Shown: in pieces, positions 1-6,286 of the stretch
Layout: the number at the start of each line of letters is the position of its first letter
How positions within the stretch are numbered: position 1 is the stretch's first letter
NCBI GenBank assembly: GCA_020849665.1
Contig: JADLFX010000038.1
Location: forward strand, 1 to 57,584
Length of the DNA: 57,584 nt
Direction: 5' to 3'
Origin: Planctomycetota bacterium
GTDB lineage: Bacteria; Planctomycetota; UBA1135; UBA2386
The notes under the pieces: generated by a model
Told to the model about the DNA's origin: nothing
The model's input: the letters and a program-made list of their open reading frames with translations, nothing else
The model's database searches: none
Translations under genes and position numbers: made by a program

Positions 1-433
1 CGCAGGCCGACCACGCAGTGCACCCCAACCGGAACCGTGGGTGCGCCTGGCCGAGGACGACCCGCATGGACTCGAAGTGCAGCGCTTCGAGATCGGCGCC
101 GCCGTCCCCTGGGAGGTGGAGCGGGTGGCTCGGTCTCCTGCGCAATGCGCGCAGAGTGATGGCGGGCGGTCGCGCGACCAAGGGCGAGGGAGGCTCCCCG
201 GTGTGGATGGGGAGCGGATGCGCAGGAGCAGGGACCTCTGCCACCCGGACCAGGCGCGCATCCTCCAGGATCCGCGGCCTCTCCAACGCTCACGTTCGGC
301 CGCGGGCCGGGTGGCGCGTCGCGTGCGGATGCAGACGGCGTGCCGCGCGGCCCCTTCGCCTCAGCGATCGGCTGCGCGCGTGCTTCCGCCCGATTCGCTC
401 ACGGTCGCACTCCGATCGGCCCGGGTCCGCCGT
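1..433. other. 433-bp stretch with no assignable gene
   Basis: I cannot name a gene here. The plus-strand frame over about positions 40-150 has a high-GC third-position pattern that could be the tail of a gene entering from the left, but it carries no motif and becomes shadow-like after about 40 codons. No attC-like box is visible downstream of the DoxX gene on the minus strand. Confidence 0.4.
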
Positions 434-805
434 TCACGAGATCGGCTCCAACACCAGCCGGCCATACGCGAGGAACGCCATGAGCAGGCCCAGCACGCAG
501 CTGAAGACGATGGGCGGAATCTCGCGGTACTGGACGTGCACCCACACGAACACCAGGCTCTCCATCGCCAGGATGATGGCGGCCACACCTGTGAGGGTCG
601 GCTTCCAGTGGAAGGCGGCGGGCACGATCAGCCCGACCGTGCAGAGGAGCTCCAGGACTCCCAGAGCCTTCCAGGCTTCCCGCGGCAAGGCACCGAAGGA
701 GGGGACCCCCTCGCTCACCTTGTCGAGCATGAAGACTTTCATGACGCCCGACGCCCCGTACAGGAGCGCGGCGAGGACCTGCAGGACCCACAACAGGATG
801 TTCAT
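434..805 (-). CDS. DoxX-like small membrane protein
   Basis: A 123-residue integral membrane protein with four hydrophobic segments, at about residues 3-24, 46-66, 70-90 and 97-117. This is the size and topology of the DoxX/DoxX_2 family, whose members are poorly defined inner-membrane proteins sometimes linked to quinone or thiol redox. The N-terminal segment with the motif YGASGVMK resembles the family start. It is the most downstream recognisable gene of the minus-strand cassette-like array and lies 90 bp below a zinc-ribbon gene. No clear Shine-Dalgarno sequence precedes the ATG, as is common for integron cassettes. The family call is good; the exact function is unknown. Confidence 0.75.
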   Translation of the reverse strand: MNILLWVLQVLAALLYGASGVMKVFMLDKVSEGVPSFGALPREAWKALGVLELLCTVGLIVPAAFHWKPTLTGVAAIILAMESLVFVWVHVQYREIPPIVFSCVLGLLMAFLAYGRLVLEPIS

Positions 806-895
806 GAGGATTCACCCATCCGTGCCATGTGCGGCTGACGGTGGCCGGGCCGCTGCGCGGAGCGCGCCTCGGCGAGCGCCGGCGCCGGCGGCGAG

Positions 896-1189
896 TCAGG
901 CATCGTCACACACGCCAGACGCTGCCTCGAGGATCCACTCTACATGGACTCCGTGATCCCCGTGCCTTCCGCCAGCCCACGGTTGGCAGTAGACGCGCCT
1001 TGGCGCACCGCAGCCCTGGCAGTACCAGTCCAGGAACGACCTGCCAGAAACGTTCTTGGCCATGGCTGCACGATCCATCGCTGCGGCATCCGTTGGACGC
1101 AAGACCGTCACCCCGGTCGCGTTCTCCAAGTCTTCCCCCGAGAAGCGGATGCCGTGCCCGCAGCGTGGGCACTCGTAGTACGTGAACAT
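896..1189 (-). CDS. small CxxC zinc-ribbon-like protein (cassette ORF)
   Basis: A 97-residue protein with two cysteine knuckles, CPRCG near the start and CQGCG about 50 residues later, so probably a zinc ribbon. I do not recognise the family. The start is uncertain. The ATG at 1189 begins the cysteine-containing core. An in-frame ATG at 1285 would add 32 residues and lies just inside the putative cassette boundary (attC-like site at 1300-1367), which is typical of cassette ORFs. Reading further upstream would run into the attC site and is rejected. The gene lies between an attC-like site and the DoxX gene, on the same strand as the rest of the array. Confidence 0.6.
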   Translation of the reverse strand: MFTYYECPRCGHGIRFSGEDLENATGVTVLRPTDAAAMDRAAMAKNVSGRSFLDWYCQGCGAPRRVYCQPWAGGRHGDHGVHVEWILEAASGVCDDA

Positions 1190-1299
1190 GGACGGCGTGT
1201 GGCCATCCAGCACTTCGTTCGACAGGGCGATGCTGGACAACCGCTCTGTTGCAGGAAGCACGGCAATGCCAGTCCCGCGCGTCATCACTTGACCTGACC

Positions 1300-1367
1300 A
1301 GCCAACGTCTCTGACGCTGAGCGCGAGCGCCGTTGCAGCGCTCGCCGGCTCCCGCGTCGTGTTGGAC
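1300..1367 (-). repeat. attC-like recombination site 1
   Basis: Read on the minus strand, this 68-bp element starts with the R''-type box GTCCAAC and ends with the R'-type box GTTGGCT. Between them are an L'' box GACGC, a perfect inverted repeat GCGAGCGC/GCGCTCGC, and an L' box GCGTC separated from R' by AGAGAC. The longer spacer on one side gives the asymmetric stem typical of integron attC sites (family consensus RYYYAAC...GTTRRRY). It starts 4 bp after the stop codon of the Hsp70-domain lipoprotein gene. The last 17 bp before the final core are shared with the site at 2373-2443. Confidence 0.75.
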
Positions 1368-1370
1368 ACT

Positions 1371-1838
1371 CTACTCCACACGATCGATGCGGCAAGCTCG
1401 ACCTGTGGCCGTATCGGTCGCGAGGACCTGTAGATCGCGTCCCGCCGCCATGACTTGCAACTCTATAGATGGAACACCTCTGGCTGCTTTGGGGAAGCCG
1501 CTGATCCTGAAGCGACCGATCAGGACGTTGTCGCCCACCAGACGGCCGGTGCCACGGTAGAGCGTGACGGTGATTTGATCCTGGTTGTCATCAGCCGTGC
1601 TGAACACTCGCTTGGTCTCGCACGGAACCGCACTACCCGACTCGAGCAAGGGGGTGAACACACCGCCAAGGGTCTCCAACCCCACCGATTGAGCCAGGCG
1701 CGAGTCGTCGCCGATGGCAGGTGTATCCGCCTCCGCGACAACACCAGTCATGCTGGGACCAGAGTCCGGCTCCTGCGGAGCCTTGGTGCAGGAGAGTGCA
1801 GCACCCAACGCAGCAAGCATGCAATATGTACGGTTCAT
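1371..1838 (-). CDS. lipoprotein consisting of an orphan Hsp70 substrate-binding domain
   Basis: A 155-residue protein. An N-terminal signal (MNRTYCMLAALGAALSC) ends at a lipobox-like cysteine, followed by a short linker. Residues about 50-155 align by eye with the beta-sandwich substrate-binding domain of DnaK/Hsp70: LGGVFTPLLESGSAVP matches the DnaK segment GGVMTPLIERNTTIP, followed by VFSTADDNQ, LIGRFRISGFPKAARGVPSIEL and a final TDTATGR. The ATPase domain and helical lid are absent. No nucleotide-driven cycling is therefore possible; if exported it could act as a passive holdase or adhesin, which is inference. The start at 1838 is chosen because it yields the signal peptide and lies 8 bp upstream of the bounding attC-like site. 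attC-like sites flank the gene on both sides, so it is a single-gene cassette. Confidence 0.75.
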   Translation of the reverse strand: MNRTYCMLAALGAALSCTKAPQEPDSGPSMTGVVAEADTPAIGDDSRLAQSVGLETLGGVFTPLLESGSAVPCETKRVFSTADDNQDQITVTLYRGTGRLVGDNVLIGRFRISGFPKAARGVPSIELQVMAAGRDLQVLATDTATGRACRIDRVE

Positions 1839-1845
1839 CTGGTGC

Positions 1846-1915
1846 GTCCAACGTCCTTGACACTCAGCCGTCGGCGCCGCTTGGAGCACCGGTCGGCTGG
1901 TGCGTCTTGTTGGGC
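1846..1915 (-). repeat. attC-like recombination site 2
   Basis: On the minus strand this 70-bp element opens with GCCCAAC (a perfect RYYYAAC) and closes with GTTGGAC (a perfect GTTRRRY). The arms also share an L'' box GACGC, an inner CAGCCG/CGGCTG inverted repeat, and an L' region GTGTC followed by AAGGAC. It lies 22 bp after the stop codon of the gene at 1938-2357 and 7 bp before the start of the Hsp70-domain gene. This is exactly where a cassette boundary is expected. It is the best match to the integron attC consensus in the window. Confidence 0.8.
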
Positions 1916-1937
1916 CACAGAATACCACGCAGTCGCG

Positions 1938-2357
1938 TCAGTGGATCAGGTCCTCGACCTTTTGGCCTGCTCCGTCGTACTCCAGGACCGTGCCCTTGGG
2001 AACCCCGAGCCGAATCAGCTCCTGCTTCAGGAATTCGAGGCCCTGGTCGAGGCTTGCCAGCTCGACGTCAATGCCGACCCACTCAGTACCCCGCGAACCG
2101 TCGGGCTTCGGTGCACCCATCTGCGATCCGCCACCAGTCACTTCCCCGAGTTTGGCGCGGTCAAGCGCGAGCTGGAGAGGGTCCTCATACTTGGCCGCTC
2201 GGTCCAGAGGCTGGATCGACTCAGGAATACGGACGAACACGAATACCGTGTCGGCACTTGCCGGAGCAGGCTGCGCCGGTGGCGAACTTCGCTTCCCGCA
2301 GGCAACCGCCAGCGTGATGATCCCGAGGGACACTGCACCGATGATCCTGTACGTCAT
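1938..2357 (-). CDS. small lipoprotein of unknown function (cassette ORF)
   Basis: A 139-residue protein starting MTYRIIGAVSLGIITLAVAC, a lipoprotein-type signal ending in a cysteine. A short Ser/Pro/Ala linker follows, then a globular domain of about 100 residues. The domain contains RIPESIQPLDRAAKYEDPL, LGEVTGGGSQ, an IDVELASLDQGLEFL helix and VPKGTVLEY. I recognise it as resembling a recurrent small bacterial domain but cannot attach a family name or function. The start is placed at 2357 because upstream codons would cross the attC-like site at 2373-2443. It is flanked by attC-like sites on both sides, hence a complete one-gene cassette of about 530 bp. Confidence 0.65.
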   Translation of the reverse strand: MTYRIIGAVSLGIITLAVACGKRSSPPAQPAPASADTVFVFVRIPESIQPLDRAAKYEDPLQLALDRAKLGEVTGGGSQMGAPKPDGSRGTEWVGIDVELASLDQGLEFLKQELIRLGVPKGTVLEYDGAGQKVEDLIH

Positions 2358-2372
2358 GGGGACACGCCGACG

Positions 2373-2443
2373 GCCGAACGTCTCTGACGCTGAACCGCGA
2401 GTCGCGCGTAGCGCGGCAGCTCGGCTGAGGTGTGTTGTTGGCC
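2373..2443 (-). repeat. attC-like recombination site 3
   Basis: A 71-bp element on the minus strand running from GGCCAAC (R'' position, one mismatch to RYYYAAC) to GTTCGGC (R' position, weaker match). The distal segment TCAGCGTCAGAGACGTT is identical to that of site 1, giving a conserved L'-spacer-R' arrangement. The interior GCCGCGC/GCGCGAC region can fold. It begins 11 bp after the stop codon of the VOC gene and ends 15 bp before the start of the next lipoprotein gene. The L'' box is degenerate, so this copy is the weakest of the three. Confidence 0.65.
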
Positions 2444-2454
2444 CCAGGCGCGCT

Positions 2455-2835
2455 TCATGTGGGCTCACCTGAGGCGTGACTGGAGTAGAACGTGATCACC
2501 TGGCCCGCAGGCTCCCTAACCGTGAAGACTTCGTGATCGATCTGGGGGCGAGTCTCGATGGAGGAGGGAGACAGCCCCAAGGCAACGAACCGTTTGTGGG
2601 TGCCTCGCAGATCATCAACCATGAGATCGAACGGAGCTTCACTTGGTGCGATCTTCTCTCTCTTCATCAGGATCAGGTGTGTTCCGCCACGCATCTCGTA
2701 GACCGACACGTCCTCTCCGTCGAATATGGGGCGCATCCCGACTGTACGCATGAACTGGGCCGTCTCTGTCATGCGATCCGTGTACAGCACGACATGTGCC
2801 ACGCCGACTGCGGGACGCTGGTCTGAGTCATCCAT
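2455..2835 (-). CDS. VOC (glyoxalase/bleomycin-resistance fold) protein
   Basis: A 126-residue single-domain vicinal oxygen chelate protein. The core runs from GVAHVVLYTDRMTETAQFMRT through RGGTHLILM and PFDLMVDDLRGTHKRFVALG to DHEVFTVREPAGQVITFYSS, the paired beta-alpha-beta-beta-beta pattern of the family. Likely metal ligands are His14 of VAHVVLY, His in THLILM and a glutamate in the last repeat (VREPAG); the assignment is by position only. VOC proteins are frequent integron cassette products. The start at 2835 gives a compact domain; an in-frame ATG at 2853 is an alternative. The substrate cannot be inferred. Confidence 0.8.
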   Translation of the reverse strand: MDDSDQRPAVGVAHVVLYTDRMTETAQFMRTVGMRPIFDGEDVSVYEMRGGTHLILMKREKIAPSEAPFDLMVDDLRGTHKRFVALGLSPSSIETRPQIDHEVFTVREPAGQVITFYSSHASGEPT

Positions 2836-3058
2836 CTTCTTCGGGCCCAACATGGATTCGACGGACCTACGTTGCCACCCCGACCGCAGCGAGTCCGGCT
2901 GCCCGACACGGCACGATGCCCTGTACCTTGGCCGCCCCAACCCGGGCGCGAGTCGAGGTCTGCACGCAGGCTACCCTGCTCCCCTCCCTCCTCAAGAGGC
3001 CCCTCTGCCCAAGGATCCACGCCTGCCTCCCTCCGGCTCCCACGCCGCATCGCCCGTC

Positions 3059-3292
3059 GCCACCGAGCAGCCGTTTCACCCGACTCCCGACCCCCGCCGG
3101 TCCCCGGTTCCGCTCGTACGAGCAGAGCATCCTCGTGGGGGCATCGTCGCGCCCCGGGCGCTCCTGGGTCGTCCGGAGGTCGCGGCCATCCTCGAGCCGG
3201 TGCGTCGCGGACGAGTGCCGCAAGGCGTGGCAGATCGCGCGCTTCGCCAACCGCGCAGATCGCACCGCCGAGCGGAACGCGTTCTGCACCCC
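3059..3292 (-). pseudogene. decayed integron-integrase-like C-terminus, copy 1
   Basis: About 78 codons align by eye with the C-terminal catalytic region of IntI-type tyrosine recombinases. KRAICHALRHSSATHRLEDG matches the box containing the catalytic His and Arg of the HxxR motif, and RNRGPAGVGS matches the IntI tail NRGGxGVRSPLD. Upstream codons do not continue as integrase, so most of the protein is missing. Catalysis is also lost: the second conserved His (GHxD) reads GRDD, and the position of the nucleophilic Tyr (IYTH) reads LCSY. It lies inside a 390-bp repeat also found at 4749-5138. The polarity is the same as the cassettes, as in integrons with a reversed integrase gene. Confidence 0.7.
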
Positions 3293-3452
3293 GATCCCGT
3301 CCTCGCGGCCGGCGTGCCCATCGCGCCCCGGGCTTGGTTGCAACCAAGGCCCGCGCGCCGGCACCCGCGAACCGAGGCTCCCGGCGTGGGGCCCGACCGC
3401 TTGCGTGCTGCCGTGGGCGAATCCGATGACGATCGATTCTCACCCCTGAGCC
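3063..3452. repeat. 390-bp direct repeat, copy A
   Basis: This block matches 4749-5138 over its whole length with scattered substitutions and compensating single-base indels, at a constant offset of 1686 bp at both ends. It contains the dead integrase tail plus about 160 bp upstream of it on the minus strand. It abuts without a gap a second duplicated block (3453-3656, matching about 5470-5673). In copy B these two blocks are 331 bp apart, so copy A looks like the same unit with an internal deletion. Confidence 0.8.
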
Positions 3453-3607
3453 GACTGCACAGGCGGTACCCCCCTGATCAGCTAGCGCACCCTGGCCTGC
3501 TCGCGGGGCACGAGCGAGCCGAGGTGCGGGATCCGGAGACCGCAGTGGTCACAGCTCGGCCATGGAGCCTATGCCTCCCCGATGGGCTGTCCCGCATCCA
3601 CGTTCAT
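3453..3607 (-). pseudogene. truncated duplicate of the zinc-ribbon gene at 5289-5624
   Basis: The minus-strand sequence from 3607 begins MNVDAGQPIGEA and then reaches an in-frame TAG. The intact gene continues EDPWPICDHCG at this point. Homology resumes past the stop (CDHCGLRIPH-like codons) and ends at 3453, where the integrase repeat begins, so the C-terminal half is deleted. Just upstream, minus strand 3706-3665, a short segment reads CPGCGADWAQ, similar to the C-terminus of the intact protein (CLACGADWHEA). The locus therefore once held at least two related zinc-ribbon genes in tandem. Confidence 0.65.
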
Positions 3608-3711
3608 GATCGCGCCGAGATTCCTCCCCTCGGCTGTCCGCGACGGCCCGCGCGCCGGAGGATGCCACCCGGGCTGTGCCCAGTCCGCACCGCATCCGGG
3701 GCAGCGGCAGC

Positions 3712-4062
3712 TCAGACGCCGTCGCCTCGCACAAGCTCCGAGAAGCGCCCGGCGGGGAAGGACTCGCCGGCAAGATCGGCGGTGGGTTCGACCGCCACCC
3801 AGGCTCCGCGCGCTGACAGCGACTCCAGCAGGTCCAGGAATGCCACGGCGCTCAGCTCCCGAGCGAGATACCGGGGGAAGCGCGCCGCAGCACCGGCTCG
3901 CGCCTCTTCACCCGTAGACCAGACCGGTACGACGACCACGCCCTCGTCGTCGAAGTTGGCGATGCCACCGTCCAGCATCAGCACCCAGACCGACTGCGCA
4001 GCTCGCACGTGCGCCACGAAGCGCTCCCGCCGTCTCTCGGCATCCTGTGGTGAGATCGACAT
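3712..4062 (-). CDS. DUF2750-like protein
   Basis: A 116-residue cytosolic protein. Residues about 8-95 follow the DUF2750 layout: an N-terminal helix (ERRRERFVAHVRAAQSVWVL), a short strand with DDEG and VVVVPVWS where the family reads DDEGxEVLPVWP, then a helix (LSAVAFLDLLESL) and a final AWVAVEPTAD strand. The function of the family is unknown; members are common in cassettes and accessory regions. The start at 4062 (MSISPQ) matches the family N-terminus; 4101 is in frame and would leave only 28 bp to the upstream DUF1801 gene. No attC-like site separates it from that gene, so the two may travel as one unit. Confidence 0.65.
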   Translation of the reverse strand: MSISPQDAERRRERFVAHVRAAQSVWVLMLDGGIANFDDEGVVVVPVWSTGEEARAGAAARFPRYLARELSAVAFLDLLESLSARGAWVAVEPTADLAGESFPAGRFSELVRGDGV

Positions 4063-4129
4063 GCGCGCTCGAGATTCGACCATGGCCAGGTGCATCGGCA
4101 TGCCGTCGCACGGCGGTCACGACGAGGCA

Positions 4130-4561
4130 CTAGGCGCCGCGGCTGCGGCCATACTTGTGTCTCACCGTCGCGATTGCCCCCACTACGAGTCGTTCGAGCA
4201 CGGATTGGTCTACATCTCGCAAGCGCTTGAAGTACAGACAGCACTTGCCCATCTTGTGCTTGCCAAGTCTCGACAGAAGGGCTCGTTGCTCGGCGCCGTC
4301 CGGTTCCAGGTAGACCACCAGCTGTGGACCTCTTATGGCAAACGCAGCCAGGGGCATTTCTCCGGATCGGCCGGTCTCGTACGTGTAGCGATAGGAGCCG
4401 AATCCGACGATGCTCGGACCCCACATCTTCGGCCGATGCCTGGTGAGCCTCTTGAACATGGCGATCAGCGTCTTGCAGTCCGCCTCCTGCTCTTCGTTGG
4501 CGCGTGACATCACGTAGTCCGCAACGCTGGCGTTGGTTGGCTTGGTCTTGTTGTCAGCCAT
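4130..4561 (-). CDS. DUF1801 domain protein
   Basis: A 143-residue protein recognisable as DUF1801 (YdhG-like). Features are VADYVMSRANEEQEADCKTL, FKRLTRHRPKMWGPSIVGFGSYRYTYETGR, a MPLAAFAIRGPQLVVYL strand pair, LGKHKMGKCCLYFKRL and a closing helix with IATVRHKYGRS. The family is small, cytosolic and of unresolved function, and is one of the more frequent integron cassette products. The ATG at 4561 is preceded by AGAGGAG and GCAGGA, a better ribosome-binding site than its neighbours have. A 10-bp perfect hairpin lies 37 bp upstream. Confidence 0.85.
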   Translation of the reverse strand: MADNKTKPTNASVADYVMSRANEEQEADCKTLIAMFKRLTRHRPKMWGPSIVGFGSYRYTYETGRSGEMPLAAFAIRGPQLVVYLEPDGAEQRALLSRLGKHKMGKCCLYFKRLRDVDQSVLERLVVGAIATVRHKYGRSRGA

Positions 4562-4597
4562 TCCTGCACACTCCTCTGGTGTTCCGTTCGATGCCCG

Positions 4598-4626
4598 ACA
4601 GCCTCGCACCCGGGGCGCGAGGCTGT
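4598..4626 (-). repeat. 10-bp perfect stem-loop upstream of the DUF1801 gene
   Basis: ACAGCCTCGC and GCGAGGCTGT form a perfect inverted repeat around a 9-base GC-rich loop. It lies between the integrase-remnant repeat and the DUF1801 start. There is no T-tract on either strand, so it is not a standard intrinsic terminator. It could be a leader structure or a recombination-site remnant. Confidence 0.5.
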
Positions 4627-4747
4627 TTGGCGACATTCCGCTGCATCGGGGTGGTCGGACGGCAGCATACCTCGGTACCCCTCGCCCCACCCGGCCGCGG
4701 TCGGGCAGTGGATGCCTCACATGCACACGATGCGGCCGAGGATCCGC

Positions 4748-4977
4748 GCCGAGCAGGTGGTCCACCGGACTCCCGACCCCCGCCGGTCCCCGGTTCCGCG
4801 CGTACGAGCAGAGCATCTTGTAGGGACATCGTCGTGCCCCGGGCGCTCCTGGGTCTTCCGGAGCTCGCGGCCATCCTCGAGCCGGTGCGTCGCGAACGAG
4901 TGCCGCAAAGCGTGGCAGGTCGCGCGCTTCGCCAACCACTCAGACCACACCGCCGCGCGGTAAGCGGTCTGCACCCC
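4748..4977 (-). pseudogene. decayed integron-integrase-like C-terminus, copy 2
   Basis: This copy reads KRATCHALRHSFATHRLEDG and TQERPGHDD in one frame. A frameshift near 4818 moves it into a second frame, which continues KMLCSYARNRGPAGVGSPVD. The second catalytic His (GHDD) is retained here, but the Tyr position is again Cys (LCSY), the same defect as in copy 1. The shared dead-site substitution implies that the fragment was already inactive when it was duplicated, or that both derive from one inactive parent. Only about the last 75 residues of a recombinase are represented. Confidence 0.7.
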
Positions 4978-5138
4978 GATCCCGTCCTCGCGGCCGGCGT
5001 GCCCATCGCGGCCCGGGCCTGCGTGCAACCAAGGCCCGCGCCCCGGCACCCGCGAACCGAGGATCCCGGCGTGGGTCCGGACCGCTTGCGTGCTGCCGTG
5101 GGCGAATCCGATGACGATCGGTTCCCATCCCTGAGCCG
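4749..5138. repeat. 390-bp direct repeat, copy B
   Basis: Counterpart of 3063-3452. It ends at the same CTGAGCCG boundary as copy A. The 331 bp beyond it (5139-5469) separate it from the duplicated zinc-ribbon segment that directly abuts copy A. A search for further copies elsewhere in the genome would show whether this is a dispersed element. Confidence 0.8.
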
Positions 5139-5288
5139 CCCGGCGGATGCTTGCCGCGGATCAGCAGCACCCGGCACTTCCGGAGACCACTGGTCGTTGT
5201 CCCGGCGTGCTGCATGTCCCGGCCGCGGACACGCCGTGCATCCTGCCGTGGCAACACCTGCGCCGTTGGCCAGTGATCGTCACCGCGC

Positions 5289-5624
5289 CTACGCCTCGTG
5301 CCAGTCCGCGCCGCAGGCGAGGCACTGCCTGGCCAGGGTCGTGGCAAGCCTCTCCCCACAGAACGGGCACGGCAAGCCAGGCACTACGGGGATCGGGCGC
5401 CCGCGATGCTCGACCCAGAGCTGGGCCAGCCCGGGATCGCAACCGACGAATGCACTCAACTCCTGCGCCGCCTGCACAGACAGTCCGTCCCGGATGAGTT
5501 GGCGGACCCGAGCCTCCGCGCGGGGCACGAGCGAGCGGAAGTGCGGGATCCGCAGGCCGCAGTGGTCACAGATCGGCCATGGATCCTCTGCCTCCCCGAT
5601 GGGCCGTCCCGCGTCAACGTTCAT
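5289..5624 (-). CDS. zinc-ribbon protein of unknown family
   Basis: A 111-residue protein with three paired-cysteine knuckles: CDHCG at about residue 18, then near the C-terminus CPFCG and CLACG, suggesting one or two zinc sites. The middle is helical (ARVRQLIRDGLSVQAAQELSAFVG), and a QLWVEHRGRPIPVVPG linker leads to the C-terminal ribbon. The start ATG at 5624 overlaps the end of the upstream gene (stop at 5614) by 11 bp, implying translational coupling. A partial, stop-containing duplicate lies at 3453-3607. I do not recognise the family, and DNA, RNA or protein binding are all possible. Confidence 0.65.
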   Translation of the reverse strand: MNVDAGRPIGEAEDPWPICDHCGLRIPHFRSLVPRAEARVRQLIRDGLSVQAAQELSAFVGCDPGLAQLWVEHRGRPIPVVPGLPCPFCGERLATTLARQCLACGADWHEA

Positions 5625-6108
5625 GATCGCGCCGAGGGTTCTCCGCCTCGGCTGCCCGCGACGGCCCGCCCTCCCGCCGATGCCCTGCGTGCGGGTCTTC
5701 GGAGCCGGCGGCAGGCATCCCTGCATCCCCGCCGCCATCGGACTCCCGCTCCAAGTCCAAGACTTCTGCGCGGACCAGAGCGCCAGACCTGCGGCAGGGC
5801 CCCTCTACGAAGACCAAGCCGTCCTCGACGAACTCACGCACCTCGCGCATGCCCACATCAGCCACCCCGCAGACTGCGCACCACGAATCGGCCAGCATCC
5901 ACTGCTGCTCAACCCGATGCCGTGCCGGGAAGTCTGTCTCGATGCGAGTCATGCTCCCAATCCTCCGGCTCAGCCGCTGGTACTCATCACGCGCCATCAT
6001 CTTCACCGGATGATCGACGTGGGCGCTCGTGGAGTGTCTCCAGCCGCTGCTGTGTCGTCCTGACTGGATCGGACGTCCACACACTGCACACACGTACGGG
6101 GATGCCAT
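5614..6108 (-). CDS. hypothetical CxxC-containing protein
   Basis: A 164-residue frame starting MASPYVCAVCGRPI with a second knuckle WCAVCGVAD about 65 residues later. Together they could bind one zinc ion. The first 110 residues look like a protein (HVDHPVKMMARDEYQRLSRRIG, MREVREFVEDGLVFVEG). The last 40 residues are Gly/Arg/Pro-rich and less convincing, so the true end could be altered by a frameshift. It is the most upstream gene of the array and overlaps the following zinc-ribbon gene. The family is not recognised. Confidence 0.5.
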   Translation of the reverse strand: MASPYVCAVCGRPIQSGRHSSGWRHSTSAHVDHPVKMMARDEYQRLSRRIGSMTRIETDFPARHRVEQQWMLADSWCAVCGVADVGMREVREFVEDGLVFVEGPCRRSGALVRAEVLDLERESDGGGDAGMPAAGSEDPHAGHRREGGPSRAAEAENPRRDHER

Positions 6109-6286
6109 TCACGTCCAGCACAGAAGAGGTTCCGGAGCATACCGAGGTCCCCGGTTGCAGGGAGCCGGCGAGGCCTCCGCAGGGGACCAGAGCGCGACGA
6201 CCCCGCGGCTGCTACCCGCCGCCACCCTCCCTCGACCCTGTCCTCCCCCACCGACGCGGACCGGCCTCCCGCGACCCGGCTCGAGT

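Noticed and set aside
20..160. Possible C-terminal part of a plus-strand gene
   Set aside because: Codon pattern is suggestive for about 40 codons only; no start, no motif and no clear end, so not called.
896..1381. Long form of the zinc-ribbon gene starting at 1381
   Set aside because: Its first 27 codons lie across an attC-like site; a start at 1285 or 1189 is more plausible.
4598..4626. Intrinsic terminator
   Set aside because: The stem is perfect but no T-tract follows on either strand and it lies upstream of a gene start; listed as a structural repeat only.
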